Shown here: in pieces, positions 35,799 to 44,174 of the stretch
How the letters are laid out: the number at the start of each line of letters is the position of its first letter
How positions within the stretch are numbered: position 1 is the first letter of the stretch
Assembly: GCF_003667445.1 (NCBI RefSeq)
Contig: NZ_RCTF01000002.1
Location: 293,502 to 357,501, forward strand
Length of the DNA: 64,000 nucleotides
Reading direction: 5' to 3'
Source of the DNA: Xanthobacter tagetidis
Lineage (GTDB): Bacteria > Pseudomonadota > Alphaproteobacteria > Rhizobiales > Xanthobacteraceae
The notes under the pieces: generated by a model
Seen by the model: only the letters and a program-made list of their open reading frames with translations
The model's database searches: none
Told to the model about the DNA's origin: nothing
Program-made: the position numbers and the translations under genes

Positions 35799-36806
35799 TC
35801 AGGCGCCGGCGAGCGGCGAGCCGAACAGGTCGCGCCAGGCAAGCTGGGCATCGGCGAAAGGAAGGCGGGTCGCCGCATGGACGCCGCGCGCGGCGGCGCG
35901 GGCGAGCACCAGGCTCGCCACCGCGCCGATCACCGCGAGGTCCGCCAGCGGCGCGTCCAGCGGACGGCGGCCGGTGGCGAGCGCGAACACGCAGTCGCCG
36001 TCGAGCGGTGTGTGGATGGGAAACAGCGACATGGCCAGCCCCGCCTGCGCCATCACGGCGAGGCGGTCGGCCTGGATCGGGTTCAGCACCGCGTCGGTGG
36101 CGATCACGGCGATGGTGGTGGCCATGCGGCTCGCGCGCGATTTCAGCGGCGGCGCCAGCGCCTCGTCCGGATAGTGCGCGGGCAGGCCGAGCCCGCCGAA
36201 CTCGCCGTCGCGCTCATAAGGAGCGGCGCGGAAATGCGGGCCGGCGCCCACCAGCGGGCTGCCGACCGCGTTCACCGCCACCACCGCGCCCACGACATGG
36301 CCGGTGGGGGTGATCGCCGAAGCGGAGCCGAGCCCGCCCTTCACCGTCGCGGTGGTGGCGCCGGTGCCGGCACCGACGCTGCCGAGGCCGAAGTCGAGCG
36401 CCGCCGCGTCGAGGGCCTCGCGGCCGAGGCGACGATAGGGCGGCTCCTCGCCCCAGGCCTTGTCGCCGCCGTCCAAGAGGTCGAACAGCACCGCCGCCGG
36501 AACGATCGGCACCCGCGCCGGGCCGACCGCGAAGCCGCGCCCCTGCGCCGCGAGCCGCGCCGCCACCGCGCCCGCCGCGTCGAGCCCGAAGGCCGAGCCG
36601 CCGGAGAGCGTGACGGCGTCCACCCGGTCCACGGTCGCCGACGAATCAAGCAGATCGGTCTCGCGCGTGCCGGGCCCGCCGCCGCGCACGTCCACCGCCG
36701 CGACCGCCGGCGTCTCGCAAAGAACCACGGTGACGCCGGTGCCGGCGCGAAGATCGGTGGCGTTGCCCACGCGGATGCCGGGGACGTCGGTGATGAGATT
36801 GCGCAC
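35799..36806 (-). CDS. P1 family (DmpA/NylC-like) self-processing peptidase
   Basis: This 335-residue protein belongs to the S58/P1 family of N-terminal-nucleophile amidases, which cut themselves into two chains. Conserved stretches are TDVPGIRVGNATDL at the start, VDAVTLSGGSAFGLDAAGAV, FGLGSVGAGTGATTATVKGG and IAVIATDAVLNPIQADRLA. GTG 36806 follows GGGGAGG by 7 nt. Relatives hydrolyse beta-peptides, D-amino-acid amides or nylon oligomers; the natural substrate here is unknown. The cut is probably in the central 215-265 region by family analogy. Confidence 0.85.
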   Translation of the reverse strand: MRNLITDVPGIRVGNATDLRAGTGVTVVLCETPAVAAVDVRGGGPGTRETDLLDSSATVDRVDAVTLSGGSAFGLDAAGAVAARLAAQGRGFAVGPARVPIVPAAVLFDLLDGGDKAWGEEPPYRRLGREALDAAALDFGLGSVGAGTGATTATVKGGLGSASAITPTGHVVGAVVAVNAVGSPLVGAGPHFRAAPYERDGEFGGLGLPAHYPDEALAPPLKSRASRMATTIAVIATDAVLNPIQADRLAVMAQAGLAMSLFPIHTPLDGDCVFALATGRRPLDAPLADLAVIGAVASLVLARAAARGVHAATRLPFADAQLAWRDLFGSPLAGA

Positions 36807-36948
36807 GCTGTTGCCTCCCCGCCCTTCATAGAGCGGGACGCCCCGCGAGGGAACGCGCGGCCGCCCTTGTCGCATGGCGTGCACGCGCCGCTTTCCTCGC
36901 GCGCGCTCGCCCATTAGGGTCCGCCGCCAAAGCACGGGGAGGCTCGAT

Positions 36949-37797
36949 ATGGCTGGCACGCGGCCGAAGGTGGTGGAGACGGCATCGCAATTGCGCGCGG
37001 CGGTGCGCGGCTTCCGGGGGGAGGGGGCGAAGGTGGCGCTGGTGCCCACCATGGGCGCGCTCCATGCCGGCCACATCGCCTTGGTGCGCCGGGCGCGCGA
37101 GATCGCCGGGCGCTCGGTGGTCTCGATCTTCGTCAATCCGACCCAGTTCGGCCCCACGGAGGACTTCTCCCGCTATCCGCGCACCTTCGAGGCCGACCTC
37201 GACAAGCTCGCCGACGTGCGGGCCGATCTGGTCTACGCCCCCGCGGCGGCCGACATGTATCCGCAGGGGTTCGCCACGCGGATCGAGGTGGGCGGCCCCT
37301 CGCAGGGGCTGGAAACCGACTTCCGCCCGCATTTCTTCGGCGGCGTCGCCACCGTGGTGGCCAAGCTCTTCATCCACTGCATGCCGGACTATGCGCTGTT
37401 CGGCGAGAAGGATTATCAGCAGCTCAAGGTGGTCACGCGCCTGTCGCGCGACCTCGACCTCGGCGTCCAGGTGGTGGGCATGCCCACCATCCGCGAGGCG
37501 GACGGGCTCGCCCTGTCCTCGCGCAACGCCTACCTCTCGCCTGAGGAGCGCGCCACCGCGCCGGTGATCCACCACGCGCTGAACGGCGCGGCGGAGATGA
37601 TCCGCGCCGGCGGCGACCCGACCATCGCCACCGCGCAGGCGAGCGAGCGCATCGCCGCCGCCGGGTTGAGGGTCGACTATGTGGCGGCGCGCAACGCAGA
37701 GACGCTGGCGCCGCTCGCGGGCGCGGACGAGCCGGTGCGGCTGCTCGCCGCCGCCTGGCTCGGCACCACCCGCCTCATCGACAACATTCCGGTGTGA
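36949..37797 (+). CDS. panC: Pantothenate synthetase (pantoate-beta-alanine ligase)
   Basis: PanC joins pantoate and beta-alanine with ATP to give pantothenate for CoA synthesis. The 282-residue protein shows the adenylate-forming HIGH-type motif PTMGALHAGH (about residues 33-42), SIFVNPTQFGPTEDFSRYPR, YALFGEKDYQQLKVV and the KMSKS-like LSSRNAYLSPEER. ATG 36949 follows GGGGAGG by 6 nt. It is divergent from the peptidase gene. No panB or panD is nearby. Confidence 0.95.
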   Translation: MAGTRPKVVETASQLRAAVRGFRGEGAKVALVPTMGALHAGHIALVRRAREIAGRSVVSIFVNPTQFGPTEDFSRYPRTFEADLDKLADVRADLVYAPAAADMYPQGFATRIEVGGPSQGLETDFRPHFFGGVATVVAKLFIHCMPDYALFGEKDYQQLKVVTRLSRDLDLGVQVVGMPTIREADGLALSSRNAYLSPEERATAPVIHHALNGAAEMIRAGGDPTIATAQASERIAAAGLRVDYVAARNAETLAPLAGADEPVRLLAAAWLGTTRLIDNIPV

Positions 37798-37810
37798 GGC
37801 GCGCGGCGCG

Positions 37811-38008
37811 CTACACCGCGCCCATGTAGCTCACGGCGAACGCCACCAGCACCAGAGCGATGCCGGCGACGAGAACCGTGAGCACCCGCCCCGAGCCGAT
37901 GCCCTGGCGCGCCTTGGCGGCGGGCTCCACCGGCTCGCCTTTCGGGCCGCGCCGGGTGACGGGTTCATGGAACTCCTGTTCGTCGCGGATTTCCTCCGGC
38001 TCGCGCAT
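37811..38008 (-). CDS. Small single-helix membrane protein
   Basis: This 65-residue protein has a charged first half (MREPEEIRDEQEFHEPVTRR) and a C-terminal helix (VLTVLVAGIALVLVAFAVSY). GAAGGAG lies 6 nt before the ATG, which supports it as real. It sits between the convergent panC gene and the VWA gene on its own strand. I do not recognise the family. Confidence 0.65.
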   Translation of the reverse strand: MREPEEIRDEQEFHEPVTRRGPKGEPVEPAAKARQGIGSGRVLTVLVAGIALVLVAFAVSYMGAV

Positions 38009-38067
38009 GGGCCTCTCCTTCGCGTGCGTTGCGTCGAAGGGGAAACGCCGCTGGGCGCCGCCTTGTT

Positions 38068-39249
38068 TCAGGCGGCGGTTCGGCGCGGCGTGCGCGGCGG
38101 GGCGGATGCGAGCGCGGCGACGAGATCCTCCAGGCTTTTCAGGTCGTGCACGGGCCGGAATTCGTCCACCTGCGGCAGCATGGCGGCGATGCCGCGCGCG
38201 CGCGGCTCGAAGCCGTCATAGCTCAGGAGCGGGTTCAGCCAGACGAGGCGCCGGCAGGAGCGCTTGAGCCGCGCCATCTCGGCGGCGAGCGTCGCGTCCA
38301 CGTCCCGCTCCAGCCCGTCGGTGAACAGCAGCACCACCGGGTTCTGCGCCATGACGCGGCGCGACCAGTCCTTGTTGAACGCCCGCAGCGAGGTGGCGAT
38401 GCGGGTGCCGCCGGACCAGTCCTGCGCCGCCTGCGCCACCGCCGCGAGGGCGGCATCCGGATCGCGCCGGGCGAGCGCGCGGGTGACGTTGGTCAGCCGC
38501 GTGCCGAACAGGAAGGTCGAAACCTTCCGCTTCGCTCCGAGCGCGTGGAGGAAATGCAGGATGGGGCGCGAATAGTCGGCCATGGAGCCGGAGATGTCGA
38601 CCAGCGCCACCACGGGGGGCGGCTTCTCGTCCGGTCCCCGGCGCTTCAGCGGCACGAGGTCGCCGCCGGTGGCGAGCCCGGCGCGCAGCGCGGCCCGAAG
38701 ATCGATGCGCGGCCCGCGCGGGTCGCGCACGAGGCGGCGGGTGCGGGCGCGGTCGTCGGGCATCTTCAGCGCGGCGATGCGCTGGCGCGCCTGCGCCAGT
38801 TCGGCGGCGGACATCTGCGCGAAATCCTTGCGGCGCAGTATGTCGTCGCTGGAGGCGAGGAGGCGCGCATCCACTTCGAGCCGAGGCGGCGCGTCGGGCT
38901 TGCGCGCGTCGCCGATGCCGGAGAACAGCGCCTCCTCCACCCGCCGCATGACGCTCTCGCGCTTCTCCTCGCGCGCGGGCACGGCGGCGGGGGAGAGCAT
39001 GGCGATGAGCCGCTCCTGGTGCCCGCGCCGGCGCCAGAACAGGCGGAACGCCTGGTCGAACACGAGGCTGTCCTCGTGGCGCGAGACCATCACGGCGTGG
39101 AGCGTCCAATAGAGGTCGTCCCTGGTGCCGACGCCCGCCGCCTCCACCGCTTTGACCGCATCGACGATGCGCCCCGGCCCCACATTAAGGCCGGCGGCGC
39201 GCAGCGCGCGGCCGAAATAGGCGATGTTGTCGGGAAGGCGGCCGCTCAT
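38068..39249 (-). CDS. VWA domain protein, CoxE/MadC-like
   Basis: This 393-residue protein has an N-terminal helical region (MSGRLPDNIAYFGRALRAAG) and a C-terminal von Willebrand A domain. The MIDAS metal site DISGSMADYS lies near residue 218, with later Thr/Asp residues in WSGGTRIATSLRAF and LLFTDGLERD. CoxE-type proteins work with MoxR AAA ATPases to mature metalloenzymes such as CO or xanthine dehydrogenases. The partner ATPase gene is 74 bp upstream on the same strand. No client enzyme lies in the window. Confidence 0.87.
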   Translation of the reverse strand: MSGRLPDNIAYFGRALRAAGLNVGPGRIVDAVKAVEAAGVGTRDDLYWTLHAVMVSRHEDSLVFDQAFRLFWRRRGHQERLIAMLSPAAVPAREEKRESVMRRVEEALFSGIGDARKPDAPPRLEVDARLLASSDDILRRKDFAQMSAAELAQARQRIAALKMPDDRARTRRLVRDPRGPRIDLRAALRAGLATGGDLVPLKRRGPDEKPPPVVALVDISGSMADYSRPILHFLHALGAKRKVSTFLFGTRLTNVTRALARRDPDAALAAVAQAAQDWSGGTRIATSLRAFNKDWSRRVMAQNPVVLLFTDGLERDVDATLAAEMARLKRSCRRLVWLNPLLSYDGFEPRARGIAAMLPQVDEFRPVHDLKSLEDLVAALASAPPRTPRRTAA

Positions 39250-39269
39250 GGGCAGGAAGCCCCGGCGGC

Positions 39270-39314
39270 TCCCCTCCCCCGTGCGGGGAGGGGCGGGGGG
39301 GGCGGGGGTGTCGG
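39270..39314. repeat. Palindromic repeat, family 2 half element
   Basis: CCCCTCCCCCGTGCGGGGAGGGG folds on itself and is followed by GGGGGTGTCGG, as in the element at 14874. It separates the MoxR and VWA genes. Confidence 0.7.
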
Positions 39315-39323
39315 CGATGCCTC

Positions 39324-40262
39324 TCACAGCGCCTCGGCCCGCGTGCGCGCCTCGGCGACGAGGCGCTCGATGACCGGGGCGGAGGTCTTGGCGATATCGT
39401 CCTGGTACTTGAGCAGCACGCCCAGCGTGTCGCCCACCGTGGCGGGGTCGAGCGCCACCGCGTCCAGCTCCACCAGCGCCGAGGCCCAGTCCAGCGTCTC
39501 GGCGACGCCCGGCACCTTGAACAGGTCCTCCCGCCGCAGCGCCTCCACGAAGCCCACCACCTGCGCCGACAGCCGCGCCGGCACGCCCGGCAGGCGGGCG
39601 CGCAGGATGGCGAGTTCGCGCCCGGCGTCGGGATAGTCCACCCAATGGTAGAGGCAGCGCCGCTTCAGCGCGTCGTGGATCTCGCGCGTGCGGTTGGAGG
39701 TGAGGACGACGATGGGCGGCGCCGCCGCCTTGACGGTGCCCAGCTCGGGGATCGTCACCTGGAAGTCGGAGAGCACCTCCAGCAGAAACGCCTCGAACGC
39801 CTCGTCGGTGCGGTCGAGCTCGTCCACCAGCAGCACCGGCGGCCCCTCCGCGTGGGGCTCCAGCGCGTCGAGCAGCGGCCGGCGCAGGAGATAGCGATCG
39901 GAGAACACGTCCGCGGCGATGGCATCCCTGTCGCGCTCGCCTGCGGCCTCGGCGAGGCGGATGGCGATCATCTGGCCGGCATAGTTCCAGTCATAGACCG
40001 CGGCCGAGAGGTCGAGCCCCTCATAGCATTGCAGGCGGATGAGGCGGCGGCCGAGCGCCGCGGCGAGCGTCTTCGCGACCTCGGTCTTGCCGACCCCGGC
40101 CTCGCCCTCCAGCAGCAGCGGCCGGCCCATGCGCAGGGCGAGGAACACCACGGTCGAGAGCGCCCGGTCGGCCACGTAGCCGGCCTTGAGCAGCAGGTCG
40201 GCGGCGGCGTCGATCGTGGCGGGCAGGGGCGTGCGCGGGGGTGTGCGAGGGGGTGTGCTCAT
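39324..40262 (-). CDS. MoxR family AAA+ ATPase, CoxD-like
   Basis: This 312-residue ATPase has Walker A GEAGVGKT (residues 53-60), Walker B VLLVDELDR (about 143-151), sensor 1 VVLTSNRTREI and an arginine-finger region KRRCLYHWVDYP. The last motif is the one typical of the CoxD/NorQ side of the MoxR clade. It probably remodels a metalloenzyme together with the VWA protein. The N-terminus (PPRTPPRTPLPATI) includes short repeats. It is the upstream gene of the pair. Confidence 0.9.
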   Translation of the reverse strand: MSTPPRTPPRTPLPATIDAAADLLLKAGYVADRALSTVVFLALRMGRPLLLEGEAGVGKTEVAKTLAAALGRRLIRLQCYEGLDLSAAVYDWNYAGQMIAIRLAEAAGERDRDAIAADVFSDRYLLRRPLLDALEPHAEGPPVLLVDELDRTDEAFEAFLLEVLSDFQVTIPELGTVKAAAPPIVVLTSNRTREIHDALKRRCLYHWVDYPDAGRELAILRARLPGVPARLSAQVVGFVEALRREDLFKVPGVAETLDWASALVELDAVALDPATVGDTLGVLLKYQDDIAKTSAPVIERLVAEARTRAEAL

Positions 40263-40373
40263 GGGGCAAATCTAGAGCGACGGACCGCCAATGGGAAAGG
40301 GGCCGCCCTGCGCCGCTCCCACCGGGGCACGCCCCCGCCCTGGCGGGCGAGGGCGCTGTTGCCGAACCGGTGC

Positions 40374-41354
40374 TCAGGGCGCGATTTCGACCACCACGCG
40401 GCCGCGCACCTTGCCGTCGAGGATGTCGGCGCCCTTGGCGATCACCGCGTCGAGGGGCACGGTCGTGGTCATGGCGGCGAGCTTGGCATGGTCGAGGTCG
40501 CGCGCGAGGCGCGCCCACGCCTCCAGGCGCCGGGCCTTGGGCGCCATCACGGAATCGATGCCGAGCAGCGCCACGCCGCGCAGGATGAAGGGCGCGACGG
40601 AGGTGGGCAGGTCCATGCCGCCGGCCAGGCCGCAGGCGGCGATGGCGCCGCCATAGCGCGTCATGGCCAGCAGGTTGGCGAGCGTGTTGGTGCCGACGGA
40701 ATCGACGCCCGCCGCCCAGCGCTCCTTGGCGAGCGGGCGGGCCGGGCCGGACAGCTCCTGCCGGGCGATGATCTCCTTGGCGCCGAGGCCCTTCAGATAG
40801 TCCGCCTCCTGCTCGCGGCCGGTGGAGGCGATGACGTGCCAGCCGGCGCTCGCCAGGAGCGAGATGGCGACCGAGCCGACGCCGCCGGCCGCGCCCGTGA
40901 CCACTGCGGGGCCGTGCTCGGGCTTGAGGCCATGGCGCTCCAGCGCCATCACCGAGAGCATGGCCGTGTAGCCGGCGGTGCCGATCGCCATGGCCTGGGC
41001 GGCGGTGAGGCCGGCGGGCAGCGGCACCAGCCAGTCGGCTTTCACGCGCGACTTCTCGGCATAGGCGCCGAGATGGGTCTCGCCGGTGCCCCAGCCGTTC
41101 AGGATCACGGCATCGCCCGGCTTGAAGGCGTCGCTGTCGGAGCGCTCCACCACGCCGGCGAAGTCGATGCCGGGGATCATGGGAAAGCGGCGCACCACCG
41201 GCCCGCGGCCGGTGAGCGCGAGGCCGTCCTTGTAGTTCAGGGTCGAATGGGTGACGCGGACGGTGACGTCGCCGTCCATGAAATCGGCTTCGTCGAACGC
41301 CTTGAGCGCGACGCTCTGTCCGGCGTCTGTCTTCTCCACGACGATGGCGCGCAT
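40374..41354 (-). CDS. acuI: Acryloyl-CoA reductase AcuI / YhdH-like quinone oxidoreductase
   Basis: AcuI reduces acryloyl-CoA to propionyl-CoA with NADPH and protects against acrylate toxicity. The 326-residue zinc-free MDR protein shows [51 protein letters not shown] and the Rossmann motif [26 protein letters not shown] lies 6 nt before ATG 41354. The AcuR-like TetR gene is 46 bp upstream, matching the acuR-acuI order of Rhodobacter sphaeroides. No DMSP lyase gene is present here. Confidence 0.88.
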   Translation of the reverse strand: MRAIVVEKTDAGQSVALKAFDEADFMDGDVTVRVTHSTLNYKDGLALTGRGPVVRRFPMIPGIDFAGVVERSDSDAFKPGDAVILNGWGTGETHLGAYAEKSRVKADWLVPLPAGLTAAQAMAIGTAGYTAMLSVMALERHGLKPEHGPAVVTGAAGGVGSVAISLLASAGWHVIASTGREQEADYLKGLGAKEIIARQELSGPARPLAKERWAAGVDSVGTNTLANLLAMTRYGGAIAACGLAGGMDLPTSVAPFILRGVALLGIDSVMAPKARRLEAWARLARDLDHAKLAAMTTTVPLDAVIAKGADILDGKVRGRVVVEIAP

Positions 41355-41400
41355 GTTGGTCTCCTTGTGCGTTTCCTGCGGGTTGGTCGTTCCGCGCCGC

Positions 41401-42036
41401 CTATCCGCGCACCAGCGCGAAGAAGCCGTCGGCGAAGGTGCGCAGCGGGGCGGCGGTGCGCTCCAGCTTGGCGCGCAGCACGGCGCCCTCCCAGCCGATC
41501 CAGAAGAAGGCGGCGAGCTGGTCGGGGTCGCGGTCGGGGTCGATCTCGCCGGCCGCCTGCGCGCGGGCGAGGCAGGAGGCGGTGCGCACCTGCCAATCGG
41601 CGAACACGCCGGCAAGGCGCTGGCGGAAGGGCTCGGGCAGGGCGCCCATCTCCTGGCCGAGATTGCCCACCAGGCAGCCGCGCCGGAAGTCGTGCCGCGC
41701 CATCGAAGCCTCGGCGGAGCGCGTGAACGCTTCGAGCCGCGCCAGCGGCGTCAGGGTGTCGTCGGCGAAATGCCGGTCGAGCCGGGCGGCGAAATGGGCG
41801 GCATAGCGGTCGATCAGCTCGGCGCCGAACGCCTCCTTGCTCTTGAAGTAGTGATAGAACGAGCCCTTGGGCACGCTGACGGTGCTCAGCACCTCATCGA
41901 TGCCGGTGGCCGAGAAGCCCTTCTCAGTGAGCGCCACCAGCCCCGCGCGCAGCAGCGCCTCGCGGGTGTCGCTCGGGGCGTCAGGCGCCCGCGGCGGGCG
42001 GCCGCGCTTGCGCGGCTGGGGGGTGGCGGCATCCAT
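41401..42036 (-). CDS. TetR family regulator, AcuR-like
   Basis: This 211-residue repressor has a basic N-terminal tail ([10 protein letters not shown]), a TetR helix-turn-helix ([34 protein letters not shown]) and an effector domain with the [19 protein letters not shown] stretch shared by AcuR/NemR relatives. It is upstream of acuI on the same strand and a strong palindrome lies 9 bp before its ATG, so autoregulation of the pair is likely. Acrylate or another electrophile is the probable inducer. Confidence 0.87.
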   Translation of the reverse strand: MDAATPQPRKRGRPPRAPDAPSDTREALLRAGLVALTEKGFSATGIDEVLSTVSVPKGSFYHYFKSKEAFGAELIDRYAAHFAARLDRHFADDTLTPLARLEAFTRSAEASMARHDFRRGCLVGNLGQEMGALPEPFRQRLAGVFADWQVRTASCLARAQAAGEIDPDRDPDQLAAFFWIGWEGAVLRAKLERTAAPLRTFADGFFALVRG

Positions 42037-42044
42037 GGGCCGAT

Positions 42045-42069
42045 AATTAGACCGACCGTCTATCTAATT
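42045..42069. promoter_or_regulatory. TetR operator: nested AATTAGA...TCTAATT and TAGAC-N5-GTCTA
   Basis: Outer arms AATTAGA (42045-42051) and TCTAATT (42063-42069) frame the inner repeat TAGAC-CGACC-GTCTA (42048-42062), just before the TetR ATG at 42036. It is the clearest operator of the window. Bound repressor would block its own promoter. Confidence 0.8.
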
Positions 42070-42149
42070 CAAGCGCGCCCTGCGTGCGGGAGCGGCACCC
42101 ATGTATTGCCCCGTCATGCTCCCCGCTGTTCCCGACTATCCCCCACCCC

Positions 42150-42243
42150 GTCATGCTCCGGCTTGACCGGAGCATCCATGCATCCCTCCGCGCGCCGCAC
42201 CCGGCCGTAGGATGGGCCCTCCGGTCAAGCCGGAGGGCGACGG
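42150..42243. repeat. Palindromic repeat element, family 1
   Basis: The arms GTCATGCTCCGGCTTGACC-GGAGCATCCAT and GGGCCCTCCGGTCAAGCCGGAGGGCGAC pair as in the copy at 9646, with compensating changes (CTCCGG/CCGGAG). Compensated changes indicate selection for structure. Confidence 0.85.
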
Positions 42244-42261
42244 CGGGGAAATCTCACGGCC

Positions 42262-42369
42262 GTCATGCCCCGGCTTGTCCGGGGCATCCACCCGGCCGCT
42301 TGCGTGGCGCTTGCGGACGTGTAGGCCTGCGGGTCGCAGGTTGATCGCCCGGGCAGATCGGGGGATGAC
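42262..42369. repeat. Palindromic repeat element, family 1, decayed right arm
   Basis: The left arm is identical in its core to the 9646 copy (CATGCCCCGGCTTGTCCGG). The right arm GCCCGGGCAGATCGGGGGATGAC has lost part of the complement. With the copy at 42150 it fills the 363-bp gap between the TetR and cytochrome genes, where no other feature is seen. Confidence 0.8.
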
Positions 42370-42399
42370 CGTCGTGAATGGGTGGACGCAGGAGGGATC

Positions 42400-43233
42400 A
42401 TGCTCGGACGGCTCATGGCGGCGCTCGCCTGTGCGCTCGCTCTCATGCTTGCGGGTGCTCCGGCGCGGTCGGAGCCGGTTCTCTCGCTGAAGGCGGACGG
42501 CGCGGCGCGCACCTACACCGCCGCCCAGTTGCTCGCCCGGCCGGACGCGGTGTCGGTGTCGGTGCCGTCCGACATCGCCTATGGCGGACGCGCGACCTAC
42601 CGCGCCGTGCCGGTGCTCGCGCTGCTGGCGGAGGCCGGCATTCCCACCGATGCGCCCATCGAGGTGAAGGCGCTCGACGGCTTCATCGCCCATTATCCCG
42701 CCGGCATCTTCACGGAAGGCGGCCCGGACGGCGCACGCGCCTTCGTGGCGGTGGAGCCGCACCACGCCCCCTGGCCCAAGCTGAAGGGCAAGGTCGCCAC
42801 CGCCGGGCCGTTCTACATCGTCTGGCAGAACCCCAAGGCGGGACGCGTCAGCAGCGAGCACTGGGCCTATCAGGTGGCAAGCATCGAGAGCGCGCTCGAT
42901 CCGCTGGTGCGCTGGCCGCAGATCGACGTGGCGCCTTCGCTTCCCGTCGATGCGCCGGCCCGCCGGGGGCTCACGGTCTTCATCCACAATTGCATGCCGT
43001 GTCACCAGATGAACGGCGGCGGCGAGAGCACCATCGGCCCGGACCTCAACCTGCCCATGAATCCGACCGAGTACTTTCAGCCTGCGGCTCTGCACCGGCT
43101 GATCCGCGATCCGGCCGCGGTGCGCACCTGGCCCGAGCGCCGCATGCCGGGGTTCGACGCGGCGACCATCCCGGACCGGGCCCTCGACGATCTGATCGCC
43201 TATCTCGACGCCATGCGCCACCGGCGCAAGTGA
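42400..43233 (+). CDS. Periplasmic fusion of a sulfite-oxidase-like domain and cytochrome c
   Basis: This 277-residue protein has a signal peptide (MLGRLMAALACALALMLAG, cut near ARS). Residues ~25-170 resemble the fold of molybdopterin-binding sulfite-oxidase-like proteins (ATYRAVPVLALLAEAGIPTD, IEVKALDGFIAHYP) but lack an obvious cofactor cysteine. A monoheme cytochrome c domain follows with CMPCH at residues 198-202 and a likely Met ligand in RRMPGF (about 249). ATG 42400 follows GGAGGGA. It is flanked by palindromic repeats on both sides and stands alone; the electron donor is unknown. Confidence 0.8.
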   Translation: MLGRLMAALACALALMLAGAPARSEPVLSLKADGAARTYTAAQLLARPDAVSVSVPSDIAYGGRATYRAVPVLALLAEAGIPTDAPIEVKALDGFIAHYPAGIFTEGGPDGARAFVAVEPHHAPWPKLKGKVATAGPFYIVWQNPKAGRVSSEHWAYQVASIESALDPLVRWPQIDVAPSLPVDAPARRGLTVFIHNCMPCHQMNGGGESTIGPDLNLPMNPTEYFQPAALHRLIRDPAAVRTWPERRMPGFDAATIPDRALDDLIAYLDAMRHRRK

Positions 43234-43254
43234 GGGGAGGGCGGCCTCGGCCCC

Positions 43255-43364
43255 GTCATGCCCCGGCGCGTCCGGGGCATCCACCGGCCCGCTTGTCCTG
43301 CGCCATGGAAACAGGACGCCAGCCCGGCCGCTGGGTGGTTCCCCCGGACAAGCCGGGGGATGAC
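43255..43364. repeat. Palindromic repeat element, family 1, between convergent genes
   Basis: GTCATGCCCCGGCGCGTCCGGGGCAT on the left and CCCCCGGACAAGCCGGGGGATGAC on the right. It occupies almost the entire gap between the cytochrome fusion gene and the aldolase gene and could end transcription from both sides. Confidence 0.85.
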
Positions 43365-43388
43365 GCGCGGTTGGGTGGCGCGGCCTCC

Positions 43389-44156
43389 TCAGCTCCTGAA
43401 CTTCTTTGCCAGCGCCTCGGAGCCGCGCGCCAGGATGCCGACGTCGGAGCCGACCGCGGTGAAGACGCAGCCGGCGGCGATGTAGCGGCGCGCCAGCGTC
43501 TCGTCGCCGGTGAGGATGCCGGCGCGGTTTCCCGCCTTGCCGATGCGGCCGATCATGTCCTCGATCAGCGTCACGATGGCCGCGTCGCCCTGGCCGCCCA
43601 GATGGCCGAGCGCGGCCGAGAGATCGCCGGGGCCGATGAACACGCCGTCCACCCCCGGCACCGCGGCGATGGCGTCGAGATGGTCGAGGCCGAGCCTGGA
43701 TTCGATCTGCACCAGAACGCAGATCTCCTCATGGGCGCGGGCGTAATAGTCGCTCACCCGGCCGTAGCGCGAGGCACGCGAGGCGGAGGCGAAGCCGCGC
43801 ACCCCGTGCGGCGGATAGCGCGTGGCAGCGACCGCGGCGGTCGCCTGCTCGGGCGTGTCCACCATGGGGATGAGGAAGCTCTGCACCCCGGCATCCAGGA
43901 AGCGCTTGATGACCACGGTGTCGTTCACCGGCGGGCGCACGATGGGCTGGGTCGCCGGATATTCCATCATGGCGTGAAGCTGGTTCACCACCTGAGGCAG
44001 CTCGTTGGGGGAGTGCTCGGTGTCGATCAGCAGCCAGTCGAAGCCCGAGCCGGCGAGGATCTCCACCGACAGGTGGTTGGCAAGGCTCGACCACAGGCCG
44101 ATCTGCTGGCGGCCGGCATAAATGGCGCGCTTGAAGGTGTTGGCAGGCACGTCCAA
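43389..44156 (-). CDS. HpcH/HpaI family class II aldolase
   Basis: This 255-residue aldolase cleaves 2-keto-3-deoxy acids to pyruvate plus an aldehyde. It shows the family stretches MDVPANTFKRAIYAG, FDWLLIDTEHSPN (base and metal ligands), PIVRPPVND, FLIPMVDTPEQA, RGFASASRASRYGR, VLVQIESRLGL and GVDGVFIGPGDLSAALG. The start is TTG 44156, which restores the conserved MDxPxNxFK beginning. It lies 18 bp after the dehydratase gene, so it probably splits the 2-keto-3-deoxy-sugar acid made by that enzyme. Confidence 0.9.
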   Translation of the reverse strand: MDVPANTFKRAIYAGRQQIGLWSSLANHLSVEILAGSGFDWLLIDTEHSPNELPQVVNQLHAMMEYPATQPIVRPPVNDTVVIKRFLDAGVQSFLIPMVDTPEQATAAVAATRYPPHGVRGFASASRASRYGRVSDYYARAHEEICVLVQIESRLGLDHLDAIAAVPGVDGVFIGPGDLSAALGHLGGQGDAAIVTLIEDMIGRIGKAGNRAGILTGDETLARRYIAAGCVFTAVGSDVGILARGSEALAKKFRS

Positions 44157-44174
44157 GGGGTGTGTCCTTCTTCG

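Noticed and set aside
38068..40262. CO dehydrogenase locus suggested by CoxD/CoxE-like proteins
   Set aside because: No coxM, coxS or coxL genes are present; only the general MoxR/VWA module is supported.
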